Positions 1 to 6,327 of a stretch of 9,392 nt of DNA are shown in pieces. Position 1 is the stretch's first letter, and every line of letters starts with the position of its first letter. A program made the position numbers and the translations under genes. Below the pieces are notes generated by a model. That model saw only the letters and a program-made list of their open reading frames with translations. It had not been told where the DNA came from and searched no databases. This DNA comes from Planctomycetales bacterium (GTDB lineage: Bacteria; Planctomycetota; Phycisphaerae; SM23-33), in assembly GCA_030631125.1 (NCBI GenBank), contig DAOVLS010000070.1, positions 1-9,392 on the forward strand, written 5' to 3'.

Positions 1-35
1 CGAGGTATTCGTGGCCACAAAAAATCCTATCTGTC

Positions 36-63
36 TTGTAATACGCAGTCGGTGTGTTATAAT
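36..63 (+). promoter_or_regulatory. Sigma-70-type promoter of the toxin-antitoxin operon
   Basis: A -35-like TTGTAA (36-41) and a perfect -10 TATAAT (58-63) are separated by 16 bases. A TG one base upstream of the -10 (55-56) gives an extended -10. The predicted start of transcription is near base 70, about 30 bases before the antitoxin ATG. Such operons are normally repressed by their own antitoxin, but I could not identify a convincing operator palindrome here. Confidence 0.65.
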
Positions 64-98
64 ATGGTTAGAACGAACTGTGTTTTTGGAGATTCGCC

Positions 99-323
99 AT
101 GCTGAAGTCATTGACCAAAGTGGGCAACAGCCACGCGATTTTGTTAGACAAGGTGATTCTGGACCTTCTCGGGATCAACGCCGACAGCCGGGTCAATCTG
201 ACGGTGGACGGTGGTTCTCTCGTTATAACACCCGTCGAGCCTACGGTGGACAATGCGAAATTTGAAGCAGCCGCCGAACGGGCAGAGAAAAAATTCGACA
301 AGCTCCTGACCCGATTGGCCTGA
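99..323 (+). CDS. AbrB/MazE-type (SpoVT-AbrB domain) antitoxin
   Basis: This 74-residue protein is the predicted antitoxin of the adjacent Doc-like toxin. Residues 1-48 fit the swapped-hairpin AbrB fold: the KVGNSHAI motif near residues 7-14, a LGI turn, and the closing strand GGSLVITPVEP. The usual 'lPk' after the motif is replaced by LLDK. Residues 50-74 form a charged helix, rich in A, E and K, of the kind that wraps around and blocks a toxin. The ATG at 99 is preceded by GGAGA at 88-92, six bases away. The stop codon lies three bases before the toxin start, so the two are very likely translated together. Known family behaviour is DNA binding and autorepression; the pairing with Doc is inferred from position. 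Confidence 0.85.
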   Translation: MLKSLTKVGNSHAILLDKVILDLLGINADSRVNLTVDGGSLVITPVEPTVDNAKFEAAAERAEKKFDKLLTRLA

Positions 324-326
324 TCC

Positions 327-725
327 GTGGAAGAAAAAGAGTACATCTTTCTGACCGCCGAGCAGGTTGTCGCTCTGAATCTTCGCGCCATTCAGAAGGA
401 CGGCGGAGTTCACGGCGTCCTGAATCGCAGCCTGTTGTTGTCCGCGACGGCTATGCCGAGGGTAGCTTTTGACGGCCGATACCTGCATGAGTCGGTCGCG
501 GCCATGGCCGGGGCGTACCTGTTCCACATCTGCCAGGCACATGCCTTTTGTGATGGAAACAAACGAACGGTGGTTCTCGCCGCCGTGGTCTTTCTGGACC
601 TCAACGGCTACGACATTGAAGTCGGCGACGATGAGTTCGAAGAACTTGTCCTGGGCGTCGCAGGCCACACTATCGACAAAGACCATGTGATGGAATTCTT
701 CGAAAAACATGTCCTGCCGAAGTAG
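327..725 (+). CDS. doc: Doc-type Fic-domain toxin (death-on-curing family)
   Basis: This 132-residue protein carries the Doc version of the Fic catalytic motif, HAFCDGNKRT, at residues 72-81: His72, Asp76, Asn78, Lys79 and Arg80 are all present. In phage P1 Doc this motif phosphorylates elongation factor EF-Tu and stops translation, unlike the AMP-transferring HxFx(D/E)GNGR Fic proteins. The N-terminal part (FLTAEQVVALN, then GGVHGVLNRSLLLSA) matches the usual Doc opening, and the length is normal for the family. Translation appears to start at GTG 327, three bases after the antitoxin stop, with no clear ribosome binding site of its own; coupling to the antitoxin would keep toxin yield low. 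All motif residues look intact, so it is probably active. Doc is classically paired with Phd, so the AbrB-type partner is a variant pairing. Confidence 0.9.
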   Translation: MEEKEYIFLTAEQVVALNLRAIQKDGGVHGVLNRSLLLSATAMPRVAFDGRYLHESVAAMAGAYLFHICQAHAFCDGNKRTVVLAAVVFLDLNGYDIEVGDDEFEELVLGVAGHTIDKDHVMEFFEKHVLPK

Positions 726-798
726 GCCGGAAGTACGGTCAGAAGTTTTTTCTCGCTCCCCGACTGCTGTTACGTTGAGTAATCATGAACGGAAAACG

Positions 799-2709
799 AT
801 GTCGCTGATTATTGCTGAAAATGTTACCCACGCCTTCGGAACCCACGAGGTTCTCAGGAACATTGACTTTCGCGTCAGCGAATCGGACCGTATCGGTCTG
901 GTAGGCCCAAACGGCGAGGGAAAGACCACGTTGCTGCGCGTTACTGCCGGGCTGACGACCCCGACGGCTGGGCAGGTGCACCGAAGGAGCCGGCTGCGAA
1001 TCGGTTATCTTCCACAGGACCCGCCCGCCTCCCAGGACAAGACGATTCACGACGCGATGCTCGATGTCTTTTCAGATCTGCGTCGCATGGAACGACAGTT
1101 GAACGACCTGACCGCCCGGATGGAGCGCGATGCTGCCGGCCAGGCGGACCTGCTGAAGCAGTATGACCGGATGCAGTCCCAATTCGAGGCCCTCGGCGGG
1201 TACGATTACAGCAGGCGGATCGAGCAGGTTCTGACCGGACTGGCCTTCGGGCCTGATATGTGGGGCAGAACGCTGTCGGCTCTCAGCGGCGGCGAACGCA
1301 CGCGGGCATACCTGGCGGGTTTGCTGCTGCGGGAACCGGACCTGCTGATGCTCGACGAACCGACCAATCATCTCGACCTTGATTCGGTCGAATGGCTGGA
1401 ATCCTGGCTCGGGTCGTTCCGTGGGGCTTTGATAGTCGTCTCGCACGATCGGTATTTTCTCGACAGCGTAACGACCCGGACGTGGGAAATCGCCTTCGGT
1501 AGTTTGGAAACATTTCGCGGCTCGTACAGCAAGTATCTGCCCCAGCGTTCCGAGCGGCACAAAGAACGCATGCGCCAGTGGGAGGCCCAGCAGGAATACA
1601 TAGCCAAGACCGAGGACTACATCGCCCGCAATATCTCCGGTCAGCGCGGCAAAGAAGCCCGAGGCCGGCGCACGCGGCTGGAGCGGTTCATGCGGGATGA
1701 GGCCATGGCCAGGCCACAGGAACATCGGAACATCAGCGTGTCGCTGTCGTCTGGGCGGAGAACGGGCGATATGGTCTTCCGGGCAGCCGACCTTTCCGTC
1801 GGGTACGACGCGCCGCTGCTGGAGATCGAGGCAATGGACGTTATACGAGGACAGCGCATAGCCATCCTCGGCGCTAACGGCGTCGGTAAGACCGCGCTGC
1901 TGCGGACGCTGATGGGCGAGTTGGAACCGCTTGGCGGGTCCGTCCGCCACGGCTCCAACGTCAAGGTCGGATACCTGCCGCAGACGCACGAAAAACTCGC
2001 TCCGTCCGACACCGCCCTCCAGGCCGTCATGTCAGCCAAGACCGGCTGCACGCCGGAACGCGCACGGTCCGCATTGGGAAGAGTGCTCCTGGGAGGCGAT
2101 GCGTCGCTCAAGCGGATCGACGAACTCAGCGGCGGGCAGCGAAGCCGGGTCGTCCTGGCGAGGCTGATGGTGCAGAACCCGAACGTCCTGATGCTCGACG
2201 AACCGACAAACCACCTGGACATCCCCTCGACCGAAATCATGCAGGATGTATTGCAGAGTTTTGACGGGACGGTTATTTTCGTCAGCCATGACCGCTACCT
2301 CGTCCAGGCGGTGGCGACGCATATCTGGGCGATTGACGACGGGCGGGTGCGGTGTATCCCCGGCGGATGGGAAGCGTTCTCTGCCTGGCGGGAGTCGCGT
2401 CGCAACGGAAACGGCGGGAAAATCCAACAACAGAAGACGAAACAGGACCGCAAGGACGAATACCGCCAAAGCCGAAAACAGGCGAACCTCCAGCAGCGAC
2501 TCAAACGCCGTATCGAGGAACTCGAAGCCGAGATTGAAACCGTCGAGGCCGAAATTGCCAAACTCAACGACGAAATTTCCGCCGCCGGCGAAGCCGGCGA
2601 CACCGATCGCGTCGGGCAACTGTGCAGGGAGTATCCCGCCAGAGAGGCCCGGCTCGAAGCGCTATGGAACGAGTGGGAGCAGGTCGGTGAAGAACTGGGT
2701 AAACAGTAG
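799..2709 (+). CDS. ABC-F family ATPase (Uup/YdiF-like ribosome-acting protein)
   Basis: This 636-residue soluble protein has two ABC domains and no membrane segment, which defines the ABC-F family; members bind the ribosomal E site and relieve stalling or protect against antibiotics. Domain 1 has Walker A GPNGEGKT (36-43), signature LSGGE (162-166), Walker B LLMLDEPTNHLD (182-193) and switch His216. Domain 2 has GANGVGKT (358-365), LSGGQ (443-447), LMLDEPTNHLD (464-474) and His497. Both catalytic glutamates are present. A charged linker at about 240-310 (KYLPQRSERHKERM and onward) is the P-site tRNA interaction motif region. Residues 560-636 form a coiled-coil tail like that of Uup. The ATG at 799 was chosen because family homology begins there (MSLIIAENVTHAF); the frame stays open upstream to 709, but that part is unlike the family. 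Which ABC-F subgroup it belongs to is not decided. Confidence 0.92.
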   Translation: MSLIIAENVTHAFGTHEVLRNIDFRVSESDRIGLVGPNGEGKTTLLRVTAGLTTPTAGQVHRRSRLRIGYLPQDPPASQDKTIHDAMLDVFSDLRRMERQLNDLTARMERDAAGQADLLKQYDRMQSQFEALGGYDYSRRIEQVLTGLAFGPDMWGRTLSALSGGERTRAYLAGLLLREPDLLMLDEPTNHLDLDSVEWLESWLGSFRGALIVVSHDRYFLDSVTTRTWEIAFGSLETFRGSYSKYLPQRSERHKERMRQWEAQQEYIAKTEDYIARNISGQRGKEARGRRTRLERFMRDEAMARPQEHRNISVSLSSGRRTGDMVFRAADLSVGYDAPLLEIEAMDVIRGQRIAILGANGVGKTALLRTLMGELEPLGGSVRHGSNVKVGYLPQTHEKLAPSDTALQAVMSAKTGCTPERARSALGRVLLGGDASLKRIDELSGGQRSRVVLARLMVQNPNVLMLDEPTNHLDIPSTEIMQDVLQSFDGTVIFVSHDRYLVQAVATHIWAIDDGRVRCIPGGWEAFSAWRESRRNGNGGKIQQQKTKQDRKDEYRQSRKQANLQQRLKRRIEELEAEIETVEAEIAKLNDEISAAGEAGDTDRVGQLCREYPAREARLEALWNEWEQVGEELGKQ

Positions 2710-2711
2710 GC

Positions 2712-2783
2712 GTAGGCTGGGACGGAGCGAAGCGCAGTCCCACCTTCAATCTCAGAAAAAGGTGGGACTTCGTCCCAGCCTAC
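2712..2783. repeat. REP-like compound palindrome after the ABC-F gene
   Basis: This 72-base element begins two bases after the ABC-F stop codon. Outer arms GTAGGCTGGGACG (2712-2724) and CGTCCCAGCCTAC (2771-2783) are perfectly complementary. Inner arms GTCCCACCTT (2737-2746) and AAGGTGGGAC (2759-2768) are also complementary. The right half can instead fold as GGGAC-TTC-GTCCC. The outer arm recurs at 3229, so this is a dispersed repeat rather than a single terminator. There is no T-tract, although the hairpin could still stop transcription or protect the mRNA end. Confidence 0.8.
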
Positions 2784-3244
2784 ACGCTAATTCCGGTATC
2801 GGGATGGAAAATCGAAAAGTACAAATGGCAGAAACGGCTGCATTCGCCTGGGCGCTTTCAGGTATCTCCGGGACGTATGGAATTATGCTGGCGGTGTCCA
2901 TCTGGCAAATAGGAATAGCGGGCATGATCTCCTTTCCTGTCTGCCTGCTCAACGGCGCTATATTCTTCTCTTTGTCCAGAGATGTCCGAAGAGGCTCATA
3001 TCTTGGGTTCGCTGTGGGGTATCTCGCTCTTGGTTTTGCGGGTTATTTGTTTGTGGCGATTTTCGGATTACCGATAAATGAGTGGCTACTGGATCCGATA
3101 ATGGTTGCGTTTTATGGTATCCCGATGCTGGCGAGCGCTTTGGCGATTGGCATTGGGATATGGACCATCGTAATAGTAAGACGCAGGAAAAAAGTCGATG
3201 ACTTGATTCAAGGGCAGAAAAATAAACAGTAGGCTGGGACGAAG
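2768..3244. repeat. 16-bp perfect inverted repeat bracketing the small membrane gene
   Basis: CTTCGTCCCAGCCTAC at 2768-2783 and its exact reverse complement at 3229-3244 flank the 445 bases holding the four-helix membrane gene. The left arm is shared with the REP-like palindrome at 2712-2783. The right arm overlaps the gene's stop codon. I see no target-site duplication outside the arms and no transposase gene, so mobility is not shown. Confidence 0.75.
2804..3232 (+). CDS. Hypothetical small membrane protein, four predicted helices
   Basis: I do not recognise this 142-residue protein. After a short polar start it has about four hydrophobic segments, near residues 12-32, 34-57, 66-89 and 98-125. 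A basic loop (SRDVRRGS, 58-65) lies between the second and third, and the tail is strongly basic (RRRKK, 126-130), suggesting that loop and C-terminus face the cytoplasm. The start at ATG 2804 is uncertain: no good ribosome binding site is visible, and ATG 2825 is an alternative. The frame stays open upstream, but that part overlaps the ABC-F gene in another frame and encodes low-complexity sequence, so I excluded it. The stop TAG (3230-3232) lies inside a repeat motif. The gene sits 26 bases before the MotA-like gene and is probably co-transcribed with it. Confidence 0.7.
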   Translation: MENRKVQMAETAAFAWALSGISGTYGIMLAVSIWQIGIAGMISFPVCLLNGAIFFSLSRDVRRGSYLGFAVGYLALGFAGYLFVAIFGLPINEWLLDPIMVAFYGIPMLASALAIGIGIWTIVIVRRRKKVDDLIQGQKNKQ

Positions 3245-3258
3245 AAGGAGAAACAACA

Positions 3259-3855
3259 ATGCTGACGAGACTGATAGGGATTGTCGTCGCTTTCGGCTTG
3301 ATTGGTTTTTCGCTGGGATACAGCGTCAACGCGGCGCTGTTTTTCCATATCCCGTCCGCGATATTAGTGGTCGGTTTGTTGGGCGGTGGATTGTTGATGT
3401 CATACGGCCCGCGTCAAATCTTCTCGGCCATTGACAGGAGCCTTTCATCAAGAAAAGGCGAACTGTCCCCCGAAGCGCTGGCCTTGCACCTGGCTGTCTT
3501 TGTCCGGGCGCACCAACTGGCGTGGGCGGCGGGGCTGCTGGGATCGATCATCGGGCTTATTTCAATGCTTCAAAATTTGTGGGATCCCTCGTGCATCGGA
3601 ATTGGAATAGCCGTCTCATTGATCTCGATGCTCTATGGCGTAATCCTGGCAGAGTTCATTATCAATCCGCTCAAGCACTCGCTTATCGCCCGTTACCATG
3701 AAGCCTTCGCCGAACTTCCCATAAAGCACGGAAAGACAAGTAAAATCACTCCCGGTTTTGTAATCGGGTTCTGGGCGATCTTTGCGATTTATACGATTAC
3801 ATCGTTTGCGTCATATAGCGGATTCGGCAACACATGGAGCATGACGATGCCTTGA
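3259..3855 (+). CDS. MotA/TolQ/ExbB-like proton-channel family protein
   Basis: This 198-residue membrane protein resembles the MotA stator subunit, which with a MotB-type partner forms an ion channel that powers movement. Helix pairs lie near residues 4-23 and 32-49, then 90-104 and 115-135. The most diagnostic stretch is the third and fourth helix region, where GSIIGLISMLQNLWDPS and then IGIGIAVSLISMLYGVILAE follow the MotA pattern of GLI, a conserved DPS and a second pore helix ending LYGV. The cytoplasmic loop (about 50-85) is much shorter than in flagellar MotA. A fifth hydrophobic segment (about 165-185) lies near the C-terminus and is unusual for MotA. AAGGAG at 3245-3250 sits eight bases before the ATG. 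No MotB or ExbD partner is in the window, so its role is open. Confidence 0.68.
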   Translation: MLTRLIGIVVAFGLIGFSLGYSVNAALFFHIPSAILVVGLLGGGLLMSYGPRQIFSAIDRSLSSRKGELSPEALALHLAVFVRAHQLAWAAGLLGSIIGLISMLQNLWDPSCIGIGIAVSLISMLYGVILAEFIINPLKHSLIARYHEAFAELPIKHGKTSKITPGFVIGFWAIFAIYTITSFASYSGFGNTWSMTMP

Positions 3856-3873
3856 GAAAAAGAGAATAAGCAG

Positions 3874-3983
3874 GTAGGGTGGACCAACCGGCTCACCGAA
3901 CTGATGTTCAGGCCCAAGCGTCTGCGGGCCAGTACTACTCTGCGAAGTAGCGATACTTCGCTACGAAGCACCAGTTGGCCCGC
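3874..3983. repeat. Intergenic repeat element with overlapping hairpins
   Basis: The region between the MotA-like gene and the first secreted gene opens with GTAGGGTGGACC (3874-3885), close to the start of the other repeats here. Outer arms GCGGGCCA (3924-3931) and TGGCCCGC (3976-3983) enclose three hairpins that share bases: an 8-bp stem 3942-3949 with 3954-3961 (GCGA loop), a 7-bp stem 3947-3953 with 3958-3964, and a 5-bp stem 3956-3960 with 3964-3968. They cannot all form at once. It ends about 12 bases before the putative promoter of the next gene. Confidence 0.65.
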
Positions 3984-3994
3984 ACTTCGAACTA

Positions 3995-4021
3995 TTCACC
4001 CTCCCGATTTGGTGGTATATT
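3995..4021 (+). promoter_or_regulatory. Weak promoter of the left secreted gene copy
   Basis: TTCACC (3995-4000) and TATATT (4016-4021) are 15 bases apart. They align with the TTGACA and TAAAAT of the right copy (6328-6356) after a two-base shortening, so they are the degraded counterpart of that promoter. The poorer -35 and short spacing predict lower activity. The 5' leader that follows also aligns between the copies. Confidence 0.45.
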
Positions 4022-4079
4022 GTCTTCGGCATGTGGTATTAGGATCGTTGCCACGATCTGCTGGTTTAGGAGACAGCCC

Positions 4080-6176
4080 ATGAATCGGTTACGTATGATT
4101 TGCGCGTGTATGGCCGTCTTGGCTACGGTCGTTTTGACCAGCGGGGTGGCGAACGGTCAGGCGAACATTGGCGTAGTGCTTAACAGCGGCGCCGAGAACC
4201 CCTTCGGCGGGTACTTGAAAGAGATTCTCAAGGCAGAGGGCTTTCGCGACTTGCAGACCGTGCCTCTCGGCGGGCTGACGCTCAAGAAGCTCCGGTCCTA
4301 CAAAACGATCGTCCTTTCGGACACGTCGCTGACAAAGTCGCAGGCGGACATGTTTCGCCGGTACGTATCCGGGGGCGGCAGCCTGATTGCTATGCGCCCG
4401 GACAGCAAGCTCGACACCGTATTCGGCCTGGTCCGCAGTAAGGCAAAGGTCTCCGGGGGCTTTATAAAGATCAGTTCACGCACGCCGATCGGCGGAGGCC
4501 TGGAGACGAGTATCTCGATGAAGATACACGCCGATGCCGACCTCTACAGGGTTGCCGGCGGTGCAACGAAAGTGGCGTCGCTCTACGGCGGGGCCAAGGG
4601 GGCCAAGGATACTGGATATGCCGGCGTCGTCCGGTCCTCTTACGGCGCCGGACAAGCGGTGGCCTTCTCGTACGACCTGGCCAAAAGTACCGTCTATTTG
4701 CGGCAGGGCAACCCCGCCTGGGCCGGCGAAGAACACGACGGGGCCGCCGGGGTGAAACCCAACGACTTGTTCTACGACAAGGCCAGCGGTACCTACTGGA
4801 ACGCTCAGAACACTCGAGACGGCATCCTTCAGGCGGATGAACAAATGCGACTGTTGACCCACTCGATCGAGGCGACCAATGCCTCCAGGATGCCGCTGCC
4901 ACGCCTGTGGTACTTTCCCAACGCCAGGAAGTCGGTTCTGGTTTGGACGGGCGACCAGGACGGCGGCACAATAGCCAGCATTAACGCTGAGATCGCTGCC
5001 GTCAAAGCGCGCGGTGGGAATGCCAGTATCTACCTGATGAATTCGCCAAAGCCGAAATCGCCTGTTGGGTGCTATGGGCCAATGCCAACAGCCGTCCAGG
5101 TGAAGGCCTGGGTTGGTAATGGGAATGAGATCGGTGTGCATTTCGACGACACCGCAGAGAGATACACTTCGCCTCCGGTTCCGACCTGGGCCGGGATGAA
5201 CCGCGTTTACAAAACCCAAATGGCCGACTTCCGCACCCGCTATCCGAATGCACCCACGCCGAAATCACTTCGAAATCATTATGTCGTCTGGGTTGGTAAC
5301 GACGCTAAAGGCGCCAAGGAATTTGCGGCGTCGGCTCAGATCGAACAGAACCACGGATTCAAATTAGACTTCAATTACCATTACCAGGGAATATCCGGGC
5401 AAGGCAAGACGGGACGTACGATTCCCACCGGTCTGCCGATGCGTTTCGCCACGAGCAAGGGTAAGGTCCTCAACATTTTTCAGGCCAACTCACAAGTTAC
5501 CGACGAGAAACGCGGAGCCGGCGCAGCATACCGGAGGTTACTCGATGAGAGCCTCAACAAAGGCAAATATTCCTGGATCGTGGCAAATTTCCACCCATGC
5601 TCGTGGGGAAGACGCTCTACTGAGGGCGAGAAAATACTCGACTATGCCGTTAGCAAGGGCATCCCGATTTGGAGCGGCGGAGATATGAGTTCATTTCTGC
5701 AAATGCGGGATGCCGCCGGCTTCCAGAACACCAAATGGGACGGGAGCAACCTTTCGTTTTCCGTCAAAACCCCTGTCTCCGGAAAAGGCGCATTGACGGT
5801 TATGGTTCCGAACGCCTTTGGCGACCTCCTGCTTAAGAAAATCCGCCTGGGCGGTAAGGACACCGTCTTCAGCGTCCATACCATCGCCGGAGAGAAGTAC
5901 GCGTTGTTTACCATCGGAAACAACATAAGATCCGTTAAGGCCACCTATGCGCCAAAACCCACGATGTTAAAGCAGTTGGGCGGTGTCCCGCCCTTCGAAT
6001 TCCTTTGGGGCTGGTCATCAGGTTCGGAGACACGGCAGGCAATCATTTCGTCTTTCGCGCCGGTTCGAGGTCGGCGATTGGGATTTGCATTTCGAATGCG
6101 CCTGCCTGGACGACGGCCTGGTTCTTGTCATGAAGGACAAGACCGTCGCTGTGCTCTACGGCACGACATGCGGTGA
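4080..6176 (+). CDS. Lysine-rich secreted paralogue, deacetylase-like, PEP-CTERM signal lost
   Basis: This 698-residue protein is colinear with the 650-residue protein at 6428. Residues 1-28 are an identical signal peptide. Residues 28-115 resemble an amidotransferase-like fold. Residues from about 284 onward keep putative deacetylase features: WTGDQDGG (289-296), IGVH (351-354), LRNHY (397-401) and a late NFHP. ATG 4080 was chosen because it matches the paralogue's start and has AGGAG seven bases upstream; the open frame back to 3975 is not conserved. Compared with the paralogue, about 26 positions have become lysine and about 25 acidic residues are gone, so it should be far more basic. At 625-627 the PEP motif reads PKP, the anchor helix is missing, and the frame runs on for 71 residues that partly read the antisense of a mutS2-like fragment. 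It may be a soluble secreted enzyme or an early pseudogene; the long open frame and intact motifs favour function. Confidence 0.75.
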   Translation: MNRLRMICACMAVLATVVLTSGVANGQANIGVVLNSGAENPFGGYLKEILKAEGFRDLQTVPLGGLTLKKLRSYKTIVLSDTSLTKSQADMFRRYVSGGGSLIAMRPDSKLDTVFGLVRSKAKVSGGFIKISSRTPIGGGLETSISMKIHADADLYRVAGGATKVASLYGGAKGAKDTGYAGVVRSSYGAGQAVAFSYDLAKSTVYLRQGNPAWAGEEHDGAAGVKPNDLFYDKASGTYWNAQNTRDGILQADEQMRLLTHSIEATNASRMPLPRLWYFPNARKSVLVWTGDQDGGTIASINAEIAAVKARGGNASIYLMNSPKPKSPVGCYGPMPTAVQVKAWVGNGNEIGVHFDDTAERYTSPPVPTWAGMNRVYKTQMADFRTRYPNAPTPKSLRNHYVVWVGNDAKGAKEFAASAQIEQNHGFKLDFNYHYQGISGQGKTGRTIPTGLPMRFATSKGKVLNIFQANSQVTDEKRGAGAAYRRLLDESLNKGKYSWIVANFHPCSWGRRSTEGEKILDYAVSKGIPIWSGGDMSSFLQMRDAAGFQNTKWDGSNLSFSVKTPVSGKGALTVMVPNAFGDLLLKKIRLGGKDTVFSVHTIAGEKYALFTIGNNIRSVKATYAPKPTMLKQLGGVPPFEFLWGWSSGSETRQAIISSFAPVRGRRLGFAFRMRLPGRRPGSCHEGQDRRCALRHDMR
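6043..6168 (-). pseudogene. Fragment of the 3' end of the MutS2-like gene
   Basis: Read on the minus strand, 6129 down to 6043 encodes 28 residues ending in IPIADLEPARKTK and a TGA stop. These match the last 28 residues of the MutS2-like gene at 8448 except for D to N and S to A. Further upstream (towards 6168) the resemblance continues only after a frame change (HVVP, then ATVLSF, against YVVP and ATLIRF) and contains a stop. There is no start or upstream domain, so this is a relic. It overlaps, antisense, the end of the left secreted gene. Confidence 0.85.
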
Positions 6177-6260
6177 CGTTCCTAACAGTGGACGGGTTGC
6201 TTTCACGATGATCCGGCCATCAAGCGATCTGTTTTCGGACAACTCGCCCGTTGGCACAAA

Positions 6261-6283
6261 ACCTGCCTGACCGGCAGGCAGGT
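6261..6283. repeat. Palindrome between the duplicated units
   Basis: ACCTGCCTG (6261-6269) and CAGGCAGGT (6275-6283) form a perfect 9-bp stem with loop ACCGG. It lies in the junction between the left unit and the promoter of the right copy, where neither unit shows homology. There is no T-tract after it, so it is better described as a REP-like palindrome than a standard terminator, although it may end transcripts from the left copy. Confidence 0.65.
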
Positions 6284-6327
6284 CAAACTTACACAAAATA
6301 CTTGACGCTATCAGGAACCATACCTCC

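Larger units (their letters stand above)
3995..6168 (+). repeat. Left unit of a tandem direct duplication
   Basis: From the promoter through the secreted gene and into a fragment of the convergent MutS2-like gene, this stretch is colinear with 6328-8580. Identity varies sharply: 110 of 110 bases match from each start codon, while other segments are clearly diverged. The 3' flank 6029-6129 matches 8434-8534 at 93 of 101 bases without gaps. The region around the end of the coding sequence is the most rearranged, being about 60 bases shorter here. Confidence 0.9.

Noticed and set aside
60..98. An antitoxin operator palindrome next to the -10 box
   Set aside because: I saw only short A/T-rich symmetry and a GAACGAAC-like run, not a convincing inverted repeat.
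1072..1989. A 305-codon open frame on the minus strand inside the ABC-F gene
   Set aside because: It is antisense to intact ABC-F domains, has no recognisable motif, and long antisense frames are common in GC-rich coding DNA.
2246..2803. A 328-residue reading frame joining the small membrane protein to sequence overlapping the ABC-F gene
   Set aside because: The upstream part is low-complexity R/S/P/N-rich translation in the wrong frame of a clear ABC-F gene; only the part from 2804 is hydrophobic and protein-like.
3975..4079. An upstream TTG start adding 35 residues to the left secreted protein
   Set aside because: It would put the signal peptide inside the protein, runs through the putative promoter, and is not matched in the right copy.
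4476..5219. A 247-codon antisense frame inside the left secreted gene, with a counterpart in the right copy
   Set aside because: The counterpart exists only because the sense sequence is duplicated; no ribosome binding site or domain is seen, and the frame is cut shorter in the right copy.
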